A DNA stretch of 64,000 bases from Hawksworthiomyces lignivorus. Its lineage: Eukaryota > Ascomycota > Sordariomycetes > Ophiostomatales > Ophiostomataceae. The first letter of the stretch is position 1, and the number at the start of each line of letters is the position of its first letter. The DNA lies in NCBI GenBank assembly GCA_002917075.1, contig NTMA01000032.1, positions 62,001-126,000 on the forward strand, written 5' to 3'. The position numbers and the translations under genes were made by a program. Under the pieces are notes generated by a model. It did not search any database. It was not told the DNA's origin and saw nothing but the letters and a program-made list of their open reading frames with translations. Positions 31,492-42,427 of the stretch are shown piece after piece.

Positions 31492-33214
31492 TTATTGCGC
31501 CTCGTTACCCGCAACTTCCTTCTCCGTCGCCTCGCGAATCCGCCGCCCCAGCTCCGCATCTACACGGCTGAACATGTCGTACGTCCGCTGCCGCGTTTCG
31601 GTGCGCGCTCCCGAGAGGTGCACCGCCACGTTGTGGACAAAGTGCACCTGCTGGTCGCCGCCGGGACCCTTCTGCCGGCCCAGCACCTGCCACAGCGCCC
31701 GCGGCTGCTCAAAGTCCTTGTCGCTGACCTCGTCCTCGAGCACCGCCCACGTGGCCTCGCCGGTCCAGGTATCGTGCGACGAAGCCAGCGCTGCCGGGGC
31801 CGGCGCGACGCGCTTTTTGTGGGCGAGGCGGCGGTACGGGCTCTCGTAGTTGGGGTTGGCGCCGTAGTTGCCGTCGACGGCCATAGGCCCGTCGCGCAGC
31901 AGGGGGTTGAAGGCGGTGGGGCGGCCGCCGTCGGGCCCGCGCGGCGCGTTGACAGGGATCTGGTGGTAGTTGGGCCCGCCGAGGCGGTGGCGTTGGGTGT
32001 CGGCGTAGGAGAAGAGGCGGGACTGCAGCACGGGGTCGGCCGAGGGCTCGGCGCCGGGCACCAGGTTGGAGGGCGCAAAGGCCAGCTGCTCGACCTCGGC
32101 AAAGTAGTTCTGCACATTGCGGTTCAGCGTGATGCGGCCCACGGGCCGCAGCGGGTACGCCGCCTGCGGCCACACCTTGGTCAGGTCCAGCACGTTCCAG
32201 CGGAACTCCCGCTCCGCCTGCGCCGGCGTCATCACCTGCACGTACACGGTCCAGCTGGGGAAGTCGCCCCGCTCCACCGCCTCAAACAGGTCCCGCGTGT
32301 GCCCGTCCGGCGCCGACGCCGCCCGCGCCTCCGCCTCCTCGTTCGTCAGCGTGCGCGCCCCCTGGTCCGACTTGAGGTGGATCTGCACGTACACCCACGC
32401 GCCGTCCGCCCGCACAAACTTGTACGCGTGGCCCGAGTAGCCGTGCATGTGCCGGTACGACGCCGGCGTGCCGCGGTCCGAGAACAGCGTCATCACCTGG
32501 TGCGCCGACTCCTGGTGCGTCGACAGGTAGTCCCAGAACATCGTCGCGTCCTTGAGGTTCGTCTGCGGGTGCCGCTTCTGCGTGTGGATGAACGTCGGGA
32601 AGTTGGTCGGGTCCCGCAGGAAGAACACCGGCGTGTTGTTGAACACCCAGTCCCAATTGCCCTCCTCCGTGTAGAACTTGGTTGCGAAGCCTAGAGAACT
32701 ACATGTTAGGCAAGTGGACAAAAAAATTCAGACATCGTGGGAGACACTAAAGATAAAGTCTCTCCCATTCCTCTTCTTAAGAGGGCGCAACATGTGAATA
32801 CACACCTCTTGGGTCCCGAGCTGAATCGGGCGATCCCTTCTCGCCGCCGACTGTCGAGAACCGCGTGATCAGCGGCGTCTTCTTGCCCACAGGGCCCGTC
32901 AGCATTGCTGCCGCGGTGATGTCGCTCATGTCGTGCGTCAGCTCGAACTCGCCGTACGCGGCGGCGCCCTTGGCGTGCACCACCCGCTCGGGGATCCGCT
33001 CCCGGTCAAAGTGCGCCAGAAGGTCAATTAAATGCACATCCTGGAGCAGCAGAGGGCCCCGGGAGCCGGCCCGCTGGTACTTCTTGGGATCATCGACGGG
33101 GCAACCCTGGGACGTCGTGTAAACGGGCTGCTCGTCGTAGCGGTAAGTGTGCGGCTCAGCTTGCTGTGGCACTGCTGCCGCAGCGTATGCCGGCTTCGTA
33201 TGGTTAGCAGCCAT
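31492..33214 (-). CDS. Small-subunit monofunctional catalase
   Basis: Haem catalase of 535 aa that dismutates hydrogen peroxide to water and oxygen. Exons 32806-33214 and 31492-32690; the 115-nt intron (GTGTGT...CTCTAG, branch CCTAACATG) splits a G|GC glycine codon. Seen: active-site block [19 protein letters not shown] with His80, distal Asn in [14 protein letters not shown] (N154/N155), [20 protein letters not shown], and proximal haem ligand Tyr365 in [15 protein letters not shown]. The length and absence of the roughly 150-residue flavodoxin-like C-terminal domain place it in the small-subunit clade. The N-terminus ([10 protein letters not shown]) does not look like a secretion signal. 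The C-terminus is GNEAQ, not an SKL-type peroxisomal signal, so location is open: cytosolic, or peroxisomal by another route. Start at the ATG at 33214; no better upstream ATG. Confidence 0.93.
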
Positions 33215-35178
33215 GGTAGCGAGCAGTACGATGGAATGATAGATGATGATTATACGCAAGCGGGAGATCAACGAAAAGGTGTAGGAGTCGTCAATAGACG
33301 AGGGGACAAGATCAGTGAGATATGAATGAAGTGCCAAGATATGAACCCAAAGAGGAATAAGAAACAAGACATCTATTAGTATTTATAGCATTCACAAGCC
33401 TACTCAGCTCCCTTTCCTTCCTCATCTTCATTCTGTCCAACTTCGGATCTCCGATCATCATTTACTAACTCCATGAGAGGTGTAACTACGACAGACTTCT
33501 CCTAAGAAGTAACTGATTGTTGCCGAAGATCTGGCTGGGTGCTGTCTAAACCGACTTGTGGTGACGACAGGGACAACTTTGCAAGGTATAGCCAATGATG
33601 TTGAGGATATTTGACGTATAAAACACAGTATTCATCGACAAAATCTACTGACAAACTACTTTAGAGCAAGTAGCAGTGACATCTTTGAAGCATGTTTATT
33701 ACTTGGATGACCAAGCTCTTTCTTACTGAACACCGAGTATCACAGTACTCTACGCATATACAACGGAGAAATCAAACACGGTCTGAGATCATGAGGTGTA
33801 ATGATTTTCCACTGCCATACACAAAATACAATGGTAGATTTTAGCAACTAAACTAGCTTCCTAAATGGAGTCGGGATTTGAAGGTTTTCGCCCCAGTCCT
33901 AGGTTCCTTTGTACGAGTATATCCCTATGTCCGCTTATAGATCCTCTTTGTCTTTTCTCCTGTTCTGCAGGTCTCCTGCCGACTTCGCATTAACACATAT
34001 CCCGCACATTGCTGCAATTCTTGACGGAACTTTAGAAAAGTCTGACCATCATGAAAGAAATAAAGCAACCTGGGGAGTTATTCAGATACCGATGACGTAG
34101 AAGGCGGCTGAAGCGAGCCGAAAAGGGTATCTTTCGTCGAAAAAGTCACCGGACCACGCGTTGGTGAACGCATCGAAAAGCGGGGCCAACAGAACGTCAC
34201 GTCTGACACTCGACGGAGTCACCACGACTTTTGATCCCAATACTGCTAAAGATACGCTCTGTCTTCATAGTCCGGGCAAATAAACTGACCGTGTGACGCG
34301 TCTATATCTTGGAAGGTGTTCTGCTCGTAACTACGAGCGTGAGCCCAATCTGACCTGCATAGAAGCAGATGCCGAGAGACGAGCTAATCGAGGAAGATTC
34401 TTAAGTGCTCTGCAGCAGTGGACTCGCCTAGATCTTGGTCGGATGAGAAAATGTTGAGGGCGAGGATGTACGATTTGATTCATAAGGAGAATGGGGTATT
34501 ATTAGATGTGGTATACTCGGTAAACAGATATATTAAAACTAAACAGTAATCCGAACTTGCGATGTGACCAGCGACGCTCTCCGTCCTTCTTCTTCGTCCA
34601 AGAAATATCAAGCCATGTGTCCTATCCAAGCACGGAAGATGCCGAACGCAAGATTAAGAGAATTCGAAAAAAATAGAAAAATAGGATTACAATGTCTTCC
34701 GTCCCCCAGAGAATTGGGACGGGAACAATGCTGGTATGAGGTGAAGCTAGGCCGTAACTCTGCTTCGACTCTTCCCGCTAGACAAATGCAGGGTTTGAGA
34801 CGAGAAAAAGATTGCGGAGATGCGCGTGCAGGAGAAGAATTCCCATTTGCTGACGAACCCCCTTGCACATATTGCGCCAGAACGACTCCGGAGCCAGACA
34901 GAATTGGCTTTGCTAGATACTTTTGCAGCTCATATGCCGAACACCCCATAGCAGTCCATTTCTTGGCATTTCTCGAAATGCGAACGGGATGAGACGATTG
35001 GCAAGCTGAGAACAAAAGCGAAAGAGGATTGTGGGTGGGCGTGGATTATATTGGTAGTATGTTATATTGGAATTTGGCTCATTTTTGAATTTGAAATCAT
35101 GAGACTAGTTTGCATCGGCTCGTGAAATTGCGTTTCGTGTGTCGTCGTCAAGTATCGCTAGGCGCATGCCCCATTCCT
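33215..35178. other. Intergenic, no gene recognised
   Basis: About 2 kb of mixed composition upstream of the catalase and downstream of Arl1. Short frames at 33909-34100 and 34564-34992 have no recognisable motifs, and the second is open on both strands. I see nothing firm. Confidence 0.5.
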
Positions 35179-35949
35179 CTAATCTTGAGAAACCGTTTGC
35201 TTTTCCTTTTTGTTAGCACGAGCGCCGCATATTTTCAGAGCAGGGTGCTCTTCTCTGGTGCACTCTCATAAACTTACCACCAGCCAGTCCATCCCGTCAT
35301 TCACGCCGGTGCCGTCCACCGCCGAGCAGGCCATGATGGTCCAGTTGCGGTCTCGCAGCTCGCCCAGCCGCAGCGCCTCCGAGATGTCGGCGGCGCCACG
35401 GGCGCCCGGCTGGTCCTGCTTGTTGGCGAAGACGAGCAGCGCGGCGTCCTTGAGCTCTTCCTCGTTGAGCATGGCCGAGAGCTCGTCGGCGGCCGTCTGC
35501 AGCCGGTCAATATCGGTAGAGTCGACGACGAACACGACCGCCGACGTGTTGGCGTAGTAGCACCGCCAGTAGGGCCGGATGGACGTCTGGCCGCCCAGAT
35601 CCCAGACGTTGAAGTTGAGGTTCTTGTAGGTGACGGACTCGACGTTGAAGCCGATGGTGGGGATGGTGGTGACGACCTCGCCGATCTTGAGGCGGTAGAG
35701 GAGCGTCGTCTTGCCAGCGTTATCCTGGAAGCAAGGAGAAACCGAGCATTAGCACGCATGCTTTGATGTAGAGCAAAAAAAAAGGGGTGGGGGGAGGGGG
35801 GAGGGGAGAGAAGGCAGAGCATATGCATGCCCGGAAGGAGAGCCTCGGTGTAGAGTCGCGTAGCTGGCACGTACCAAACCTAAAATCAAAATGCGGATTT
35901 CCTTCTTTGCCCACAGAAGGCTGGACAGCCATGACATGCTATTGCCCAT
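35179..35949 (-). CDS. ARL1: ARF-like small GTPase Arl1
   Basis: N-myristoylated Golgi GTPase of 180 aa that recruits GRIP-domain golgins and other effectors to the trans-Golgi (family knowledge). Exons on the minus strand: 35875-35949, 35278-35724 and 35179-35199. The first junction gives ILGLDNAGKTT; the last exon is only seven codons (QTVSQD and stop). Seen: Gly2 in [11 protein letters not shown]1 GLDNAGKT (24-31), switch I Thr48 in PTIGFN, G3 WDLGGQ (66-71), G4 NKQD (126-129), G5 SAV (159-161), and the IRPYWRCYY block typical of Arl1 rather than Arf1. The final acceptor is one of two AGs six bases apart (AAAAAGGAAAAG, just after a GCTAAC branch site). I chose the distal one because WLVQTV fits related proteins; the proximal one would insert Glu-Lys. 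Confidence 0.92.
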
Positions 35950-37080
35950 CTTTGCTACGCGCTTGGAGCGTCTTCCGTAGCCCGCCAAGTATCAAAACAA
36001 AATGCAATGTCCCAAGGATTTCTTGGATTTCGTCTGGCTGCCCTTTGGGCCTTCTCGCCTTCTTCTCTGGTTTGGCCGCCTCTTGGCCCGTGTGCCGAGC
36101 TCCTGGGAGACAATGGGCAGCAGCAGCGACCGAGTTTATGTATCCGCTCGTGTGACGGTCCTTGGATGTGTTTCGAAGCTGTTCGACCGTGTGCGGACGG
36201 GAACCGTGTCTCGATCGCAAGAAAAATGCCCGATGACAAATAGGGGGAAGATCGTTGGGGGGGAAAGGTAGTTTTTATGGCTGCTTGCTGTTGGTCAGAA
36301 GGCAAATGAGACAATGTAGCAATTAATCTTCTGCTGTCCTGTTCTCTTCGCCCAAAAATATGAAGAAAAATACTCGTACAGTTAATACAAAGACAAGCAC
36401 TTAGTAATATTATATTTGGAAAAAAGGAGATTCTAAAAGGGAATGATAGAGTGCCAGCGGCAGGAGTCTTTTTTTTTTTTTTTTTCTTTCTTCTTCTTCA
36501 GGTGCTTCTAGAGAAATGAGACTTTCGATTCGCGAAACAGGGATCGGCGACGGCTAGGCCGGGGGTTCCTGTAATAGGGAGGGAGGCAAAGCAGCCAGCT
36601 GCATCTCTCGGCGGATGCTTAAGCCATACCTAAGCAGCCTGCAGCTCTCTGGGAGATGACACCGCACAGCCAGAGGCAGATAAAGTGCACGTGCCATTTT
36701 CTGACTGTACCCAGTGGATCTAGACCGCCAAGAAATGTCATTTGCGGTATCGCTGCCATTTTGCTGCTCTGCCTGTCTGCTTATCTGTTCTTTCGGAGTA
36801 GTCACCTGTTTCACGTGATAATAAATTCAGTCAGCACAATATGTGTATGTAAGCCTAATACAAGCCCTTAGACGAAGAATAGCAAAAATGTTCATCCGGT
36901 GCGAAGAAAAAGTGGACCATCTACGAAAGTGCGCACCAAAAAAAAGTTCAGGCGCTTGTGGGCAAAACTCGAGCGAAAAAAATAAGTCTCCCCCCTCTTC
37001 CACGATTTCTCGATCCATCTCAACAACCAACACAATCACCTTTTTCTTTCGGAATCAACGACAGAAGAAAATCAGTCAAG
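35950..37080. other. Divergent promoter region between Arl1 and eL39
   Basis: This holds the upstream regions of two divergent genes. A T17 run lies at 36469-36485, followed by CTTTCTTCTTCTTCAG. The 120 bp before the eL39 start are pyrimidine-rich with ACAACCAACACAATCACC-type sequence. No other gene was seen. Confidence 0.6.
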
Positions 37081-37593
37081 ATGCCGGTACGTATATTATT
37101 TAAAGGCTTTAGAGGCTCGGGAAATGGACAAAGGAATCACGACAGGCTGGACGTCTCGAATTCGGATCGGTAGATGCTGGATCACAAGAGAGTGTCTTGT
37201 GCATCTTTAACAGCCTGGAGGAAGGACACGATTGAGGCGACCGAATCTACGTCGACAAAAACGAAGGGATTGCGAGACGAAGGACGAAGAAAGCCCAGGA
37301 GGACATGAACAAGACCACAGCAAGGAGAGAGAAGTGCTGACATGTCCGTCTACACAGAGCCACAAGTCTTTCCGCACCAAGCAGAAGCTCGCCAAGGCGC
37401 AGAAGCAGAACCGCCCGATCCCCCAGTGGATCCGTCTCCGGACCGGTAACACCATTCGGTATGATCTCTTCTCCGATCCATAGGTCGGCGACCGCAGTGT
37501 CGCCTTCCCATCCTGGAACAGAAAGACTGACAAGTTATGCGCAGCTACAACGCGAAGCGGAGACACTGGCGCAAGACCCGCCTGGGCATCTAA
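37081..37593 (+). CDS. RPL39: 60S ribosomal protein eL39 (L39)
   Basis: A complete 51-aa large-subunit protein that lines the nascent-chain exit tunnel (family knowledge). Exons 37081-37086, 37358-37458 and 37545-37593. Exon 1 is only six bases, ATGCCG (Met-Pro). Intron 1 is 271 nt (GTACGT...CACAG) and intron 2 is 86 nt (GTATGA...GCGCAG), completing a CG|C arginine. The spliced product contains [39 protein letters not shown] and HWRKTRLGI, exactly the eL39 pattern and length. Total coding length is 156 nt. The micro-exon plus a long first intron is common in fungal ribosomal protein genes. I looked for C/D snoRNA boxes in intron 1 and saw none. Confidence 0.97.
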
Positions 37594-38830
37594 ATGTCTC
37601 AACATTTTGTATCCGGATGTTGGGGAGGGGATTGGGAGATGAGAGAAAGGGAGCAATGAGAAACGACGAAAAAGATTTGGCAGGGCACGACACGCGGAAG
37701 AGGAATTGCAACGAACGATCCGAACGACTTCACCCTCTCCACCTGGTATCCAACAAACGCAGCTCCTGACAGCAAACCCATGACTTTTTCTTCTCTCGGT
37801 TCTCTCTGCCATGCACGAACCGGCCTCATCAAGACGAGACCACCGAACGACGGCGTGAGAGGAGAGCCCGAGAAGTGCGCGGAGTTGTATGGAAAGGGTG
37901 CAATGAACTTGTGTTTTCCCACTGTCCGGTTTTTAGCTACTTTATCTTTTCGAAGTTGTTCTCTCTTCCTGGCGAATGGTTTTTCTATTAAACATTTTGC
38001 AACGGTGGCTCTGCCTTGAGCTGGCGGTACCAACAATGGGGTAAAACTACGGATTGTGTCGCTCGGTGTCAAAATACGCCGGGCTTTATAAAAAACAAAA
38101 AGCAAAATAAAATCAAAACATTTCAAAACTGACTTTGTCTCTGCCTTTCTATGTTGATATTCGCCTATTCAAAGAGTTCTAGGATTGCAACTGTAGACAA
38201 ATTTTTCAAAGGACATGTCGGCCAGTTTATCAACGTAGTGAAACGCTGTACATATACGTGTCACAGTACTTTTTTATCACAAATCTTGATAGGGTTGCTT
38301 GTCTAGAACGTATTTCTCATTTGTTCTAACAAATTTCCACAAAACCGAAGAAGAGAAAGTCCCTTGGATTTGGACACTTTGTCCTATGGGCACCCCTTAA
38401 TATCTTTTGTATTTTGAGAGTTGGTTACCGGCATCAATCCAATGCAAAGGCCGGAAAGGGTTCTGGAGTGAGACAGGCAGCAGAGCAGACACAAAGACCT
38501 CAAACAAGGAACCGGGGCATGATACTGGAAGAAAATGAGGCCTGCGTGAGGCTGTTCGCATATTGCAGCAGCAATAGATATGCTTTCTCTCTAGACGCCG
38601 CCAGCCTCCCCTCTGGCCGTCGGTTGCTTCCCTAGTATACATGTAGAGGCATGGGAACAACGCCAGATTTTCTAGAGTGATTTAGAAACAAAGCGGAAAA
38701 AAAAAAGATATTGGACGCAGCTCAAAGGCAGACCGTTGAAGACAAAAATGAAGACGACAAAGATCAGTAACAAAGCCCACTCGTTTAGTTGAATCGTAAT
38801 TTTAGATTTCTGCAGCAGATGCGCAACCGC
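37594..38830. other. Shared 3' region of eL39 and Skp1
   Basis: About 1.2 kb between convergent gene ends. Part is presumably eL39 3' UTR. No further gene was recognised. Confidence 0.55.
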
Positions 38831-39516
38831 TTAGCGATCTTCGGCCCACTCGTTCTCCCGGCGGATTTGCTCCTCCTCCTCGGGTGTGAAGTCGTTTGTG
38901 ATGTTGAAAGTCTTGCGGATCTCCTCCGGCGACTTTCCCTTGATCATGTTCGCGACCGTCTTGCATCCCACATCCAGCAAGCTCTTGATGTCCATGTAGT
39001 TTGCAGCCTGTTTATTTTGATTAGCAAACAGATCCTGCGGCCTGAAGAGAAAGATCAACCCTAGAAAGAGAGGGGGGCAAAAATAGATACGTACTAGAAT
39101 AATCTCAAAGAGCATCTCCTGGTCGACCTGCATGAACTTCTGGTCCCACTCTTCGATGTCGGTAGTCTTCTTACGGCTCTCGCTCTCCTCCTCGTGGCCA
39201 GTCAGCGGGTCGTTGCGGTGGTGCTCGCAGTACTCGATGACTTTGCGCAGGACAGCCTCGTTCACCTAGAGACACAAGAAGTTAATTCCGGGGGTCCTCA
39301 CACCAGCGCTGTGGGGGAAAAGCAAACAGAGCTCGGGCAAGGCCGTACGTTTGGCAGAGGGACGGGGCCGAGCTCAGAGATGCCCATGCCCTTCAGATCC
39401 TCCAACATGGTGTTCAGCAGCGCCGAGCGTGTGGCGACATCGTAGTCGACGACGATGACGGTGCCATCGTTGCTCTGCAGGGGAATCTTCTCGAATGCGT
39501 TCTTCTCTTCCGGCAT
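38831..39516 (-). CDS. SKP1: SCF ubiquitin-ligase adaptor Skp1
   Basis: A 171-aa adaptor linking cullin-1 to F-box proteins in SCF ubiquitin ligases; also found in kinetochore CBF3 and RAVE-type complexes (family knowledge). Three minus-strand exons: 39349-39516, 39095-39265 and 38831-39007. Introns are 83 nt (GTACGG...CTCTAG) and 87 nt (GTACGT...AACAG), both in phase. Seen: N-terminal BTB/POZ-like part with [14 protein letters not shown], then [16 protein letters not shown], a charged linker, [19 protein letters not shown], and the F-box-binding C-terminus [39 protein letters not shown] and a terminal [10 protein letters not shown]. This is the full conserved Skp1 ending. The start is the ATG at 39516; the frame upstream reaches only TTG. 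Confidence 0.97.
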
Positions 39517-42427
39517 GATGGCGGTAGTGGATATGATTAAAAGCAACTGGTTTGAGTCTGCGTCCGCGGGTTAGAAGCGGTTCCGCTTTCGAGGGGAAAA
39601 GGAGAGTGATATAAGAAAGAGAGGATGCCAGCAGGAGGTGAGATTGGATGCGAAGAGGGTAAGACTTCAAAAGAAAAAGGGAGCAGCTGAGAGGCGTACA
39701 AGGAAGGCTAAATAATCAGCCAGATGGGAAATAATGTGAGAGTGTCCAGGACAGTGCTGTTGGTTGCAGGGGAAGGGCGGGGGCTGAATGTCGTCAAAGC
39801 TCTTGAAAGAAGCCTAAAAAGAAGCAGCGGTTGGAACGCTGCTCTGGAGACCTGGAGGACACGTGCAAGAGATCGCGCGGGGCTCACCTGAGTCAGGATT
39901 CTTCCAAAATTCGGCTCGGCCGGTAGTCTTGCAGTGAAGGTCGTCTCCGGCGTGCGTGTGTGATTTTTTCTTTCTTCGCAGAGAGAAGAAGACGTCTTGT
40001 CAGAGGTTGGACGTCGTGATTGCGATGATGCCACTGAAAGGAGGAGGAGGGGGGAAGTGAGGCACGGCGAAGACAGTGGAAAAATCTCTCCAGCCACAGA
40101 TGCACTGGATAAAAAGTGGAGCCCGGAGCCAACTGCCACTATTACTGCCTGGCCTTGGCTGGCTCGGCTGGTTCTTAGTAGGGCTGGTGCCTGCTTTGTC
40201 AGAAACTAGTACGCTGGAGTTGCTGAACAAAGAAAGCGAAAGGACTCTCTCGCTATTAGACACACGGCGAAAGCGATATTAGTGAGAATGAAAGGATTGG
40301 CAGAGGGTTGCCCAGAAGGTTTGCTCGTATATGCTTAAAGATACCTGATCTGCCTGCCTTGGCGGAAGCACAGGTTGCGGAGTCCTGGGACAGAAACCTC
40401 TTTTATAGTTTTTTTTGCCTGTGAGATTCGCACAATGACAGCAAGATAATCACACAGCCGCAGTCTATTCTATTCACTTCACATTGTTTTTTATTCACCA
40501 GGCCCGTCGCTAGTCGGTAGAAGACTCATCCGATCCTGTTGGCCTCATGCATGGCTGGGGGCGAGAAGAGACAGTAGCGCAAAACCTCCCACTGTAGATA
40601 GACTTGTTGCGTCTCAGCTGTTAGTCTTCCTATCTCATGCTGAAGCGGAGCGGACTTGTATCAGGCAAACGCAAACGGGTGTGAGGATGCTACGGTGCGG
40701 CCAACTGCAGCGCGCAAGCGCCCGGTGAACCTTTTATTTTTATTTTTTATTAATTTTTTTTATGTGTTCTTCCGACTCGACTGCATGGAAAGGCTTCCGT
40801 CTAGTCTGGACGTTCTTTTCTTCTTCGCTGACTTGGAGGACCTGGGGCCGTGTGGGACGCGCTTGTTCCCCCTGTCGTGTTCTGCCTGTTCTGCCTACAC
40901 ATACACACGTACGAGAAACTTTCAATAGTAGCGGTGTTGGCTTACTAGCATCATGCGCTCAGACGGTGTTGGATCCCATGGCATACATACGGAGTAGTGC
41001 AGTACCTAGAACACTACCGCAATGCTCTATAACGTGCATGGGATGCCAACTGCAATGTATCCACCTTACCCACTTGCCCACCATATATGCATAGAGCTCT
41101 GGAGAAGGTCGTAGATGCGAGCGAGTTCCCTTGTCTTCCGGAAGATGTAAGACATATGGAGTATATGTACGTGTCTTAAGTTTAACGCAGAAGCGATCGA
41201 CTGCCCAACAAACGGGTTGGGGGAGGCAATAAAAGCACAATCAATATAAACGCGGAATGGGTGAGAAAAAGGCGAGAAAAGGCGGAAAAGGCGAGAGAAA
41301 TGGGTAAAAAAGGAGGTGTGGCCCGTGAATCAAACGATCATACAGCAAAGACAACGCGGTGGACGACGGCAGACTGATGGGGGCAGACTGGCGGTCCAGT
41401 TGAGCAGTTGACATCGCCATGTGGCCGTCGTCCTGTGGCTTCTCTGGCTGTTTCTGGCTGTTCTTCACCTTCTCATGGTTACAGCACCGTCCAACGCTAA
41501 ATCCATAGCTCTGCCCTTCTTTGCCGTCTTGGGACCAGTCTGCCACACAATGGTTTTACAGGGGGTGGGTGGGCGCCGGCGTTGAGGATGCCGCTCTGTT
41601 TTGGTAGATCATTTCACACTTTCTTTTCTTTTCTTCTTCTTCTTTTTTTTTTTTTTTTTTTTTTTTGGGTACTGCGACAGGCCTACGGACTTCGGGACAC
41701 CATCAGGGAGTTACGGCACTAATACCGCCTGGCTAATTAATAATTTGCGGAGGACAGCTAATTAGTGCGGTTTACTTTATTGCTGATGCTCTCTTTTGTT
41801 GATCTGTCTCCTTTTTTATGTTTCCTCTTTCTTTTTCTTTCTATGAACCCCCCCTATCTGTCTACAAGGGGGAGGGAAAAAAGTGCTACATGTAAATCGC
41901 GTGTTTAATCTTCCTAAGTCAACTCATCCTCACCTGGACCAGCTAGACTTGCATCATTTCGCTTCCCTCTGCTGTTTTCCCTCCCCCCCCATATTTTATA
42001 CGCGTACGAGCAACAGTCATCGTCTGGCATGATGCGAATGTCCATGCCCTCGTCTCTTCCTGTGGCCTCATCGATCTAACGAACGATGCCTTTGCTGTTG
42101 CAGCCGCAGCAACGAGCGCGGTTACCCATTTGCTTGCGACTTCGACCCCGACCTTGAACTATACAGCGGCTACGCCGATATTCTCTCCTCCCCCTTCGCG
42201 TCCGCTCGCCTACATCGCCGAAGTCTCACCCTTCTCATGAATCTGCTCTATTCCTTGCACACCCGCCGCACTCGACCACCTTTTCGGTTACGGCGCCGTA
42301 TATTATAGCCTAGCCTTGCACGCGCACATTCGCTCGCCCTCCCCCGGTCCGTCTCTCTTACTTTCACGACTCTCCTTGATTATCTCTTTTTCTGCTCCTG
42401 CGCTCCTTGCGCCTTTCTCTCTCCACT
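39517..42427. other. Divergent intergenic region between Skp1 and Smp3
   Basis: About 2.9 kb. Pyrimidine-rich in the direction of each flanking gene. A T24 run lies at 41643-41666. From about 41800 to 42427 the + strand is C/T-rich with CTCTC and TTCCTC patterns, the likely Smp3 promoter and leader. No coding exon with family motifs was found. Confidence 0.55.
41643..41666 (+). repeat. T24 homopolymer
   Basis: An uninterrupted thymine run preceded by TTTTCTTTTCTTCTTCTTC, in the intergenic region upstream of Smp3. Confidence 0.9.

Noticed and set aside
31360..32694. 444-codon open frame antisense to the catalase
   Set aside because: A shadow frame; the catalase on the other strand has all catalytic residues.
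34564..34992. Open frames on both strands upstream of Arl1's 3' end
   Set aside because: Open in both directions, no family motif, and the composition is like intergenic DNA.
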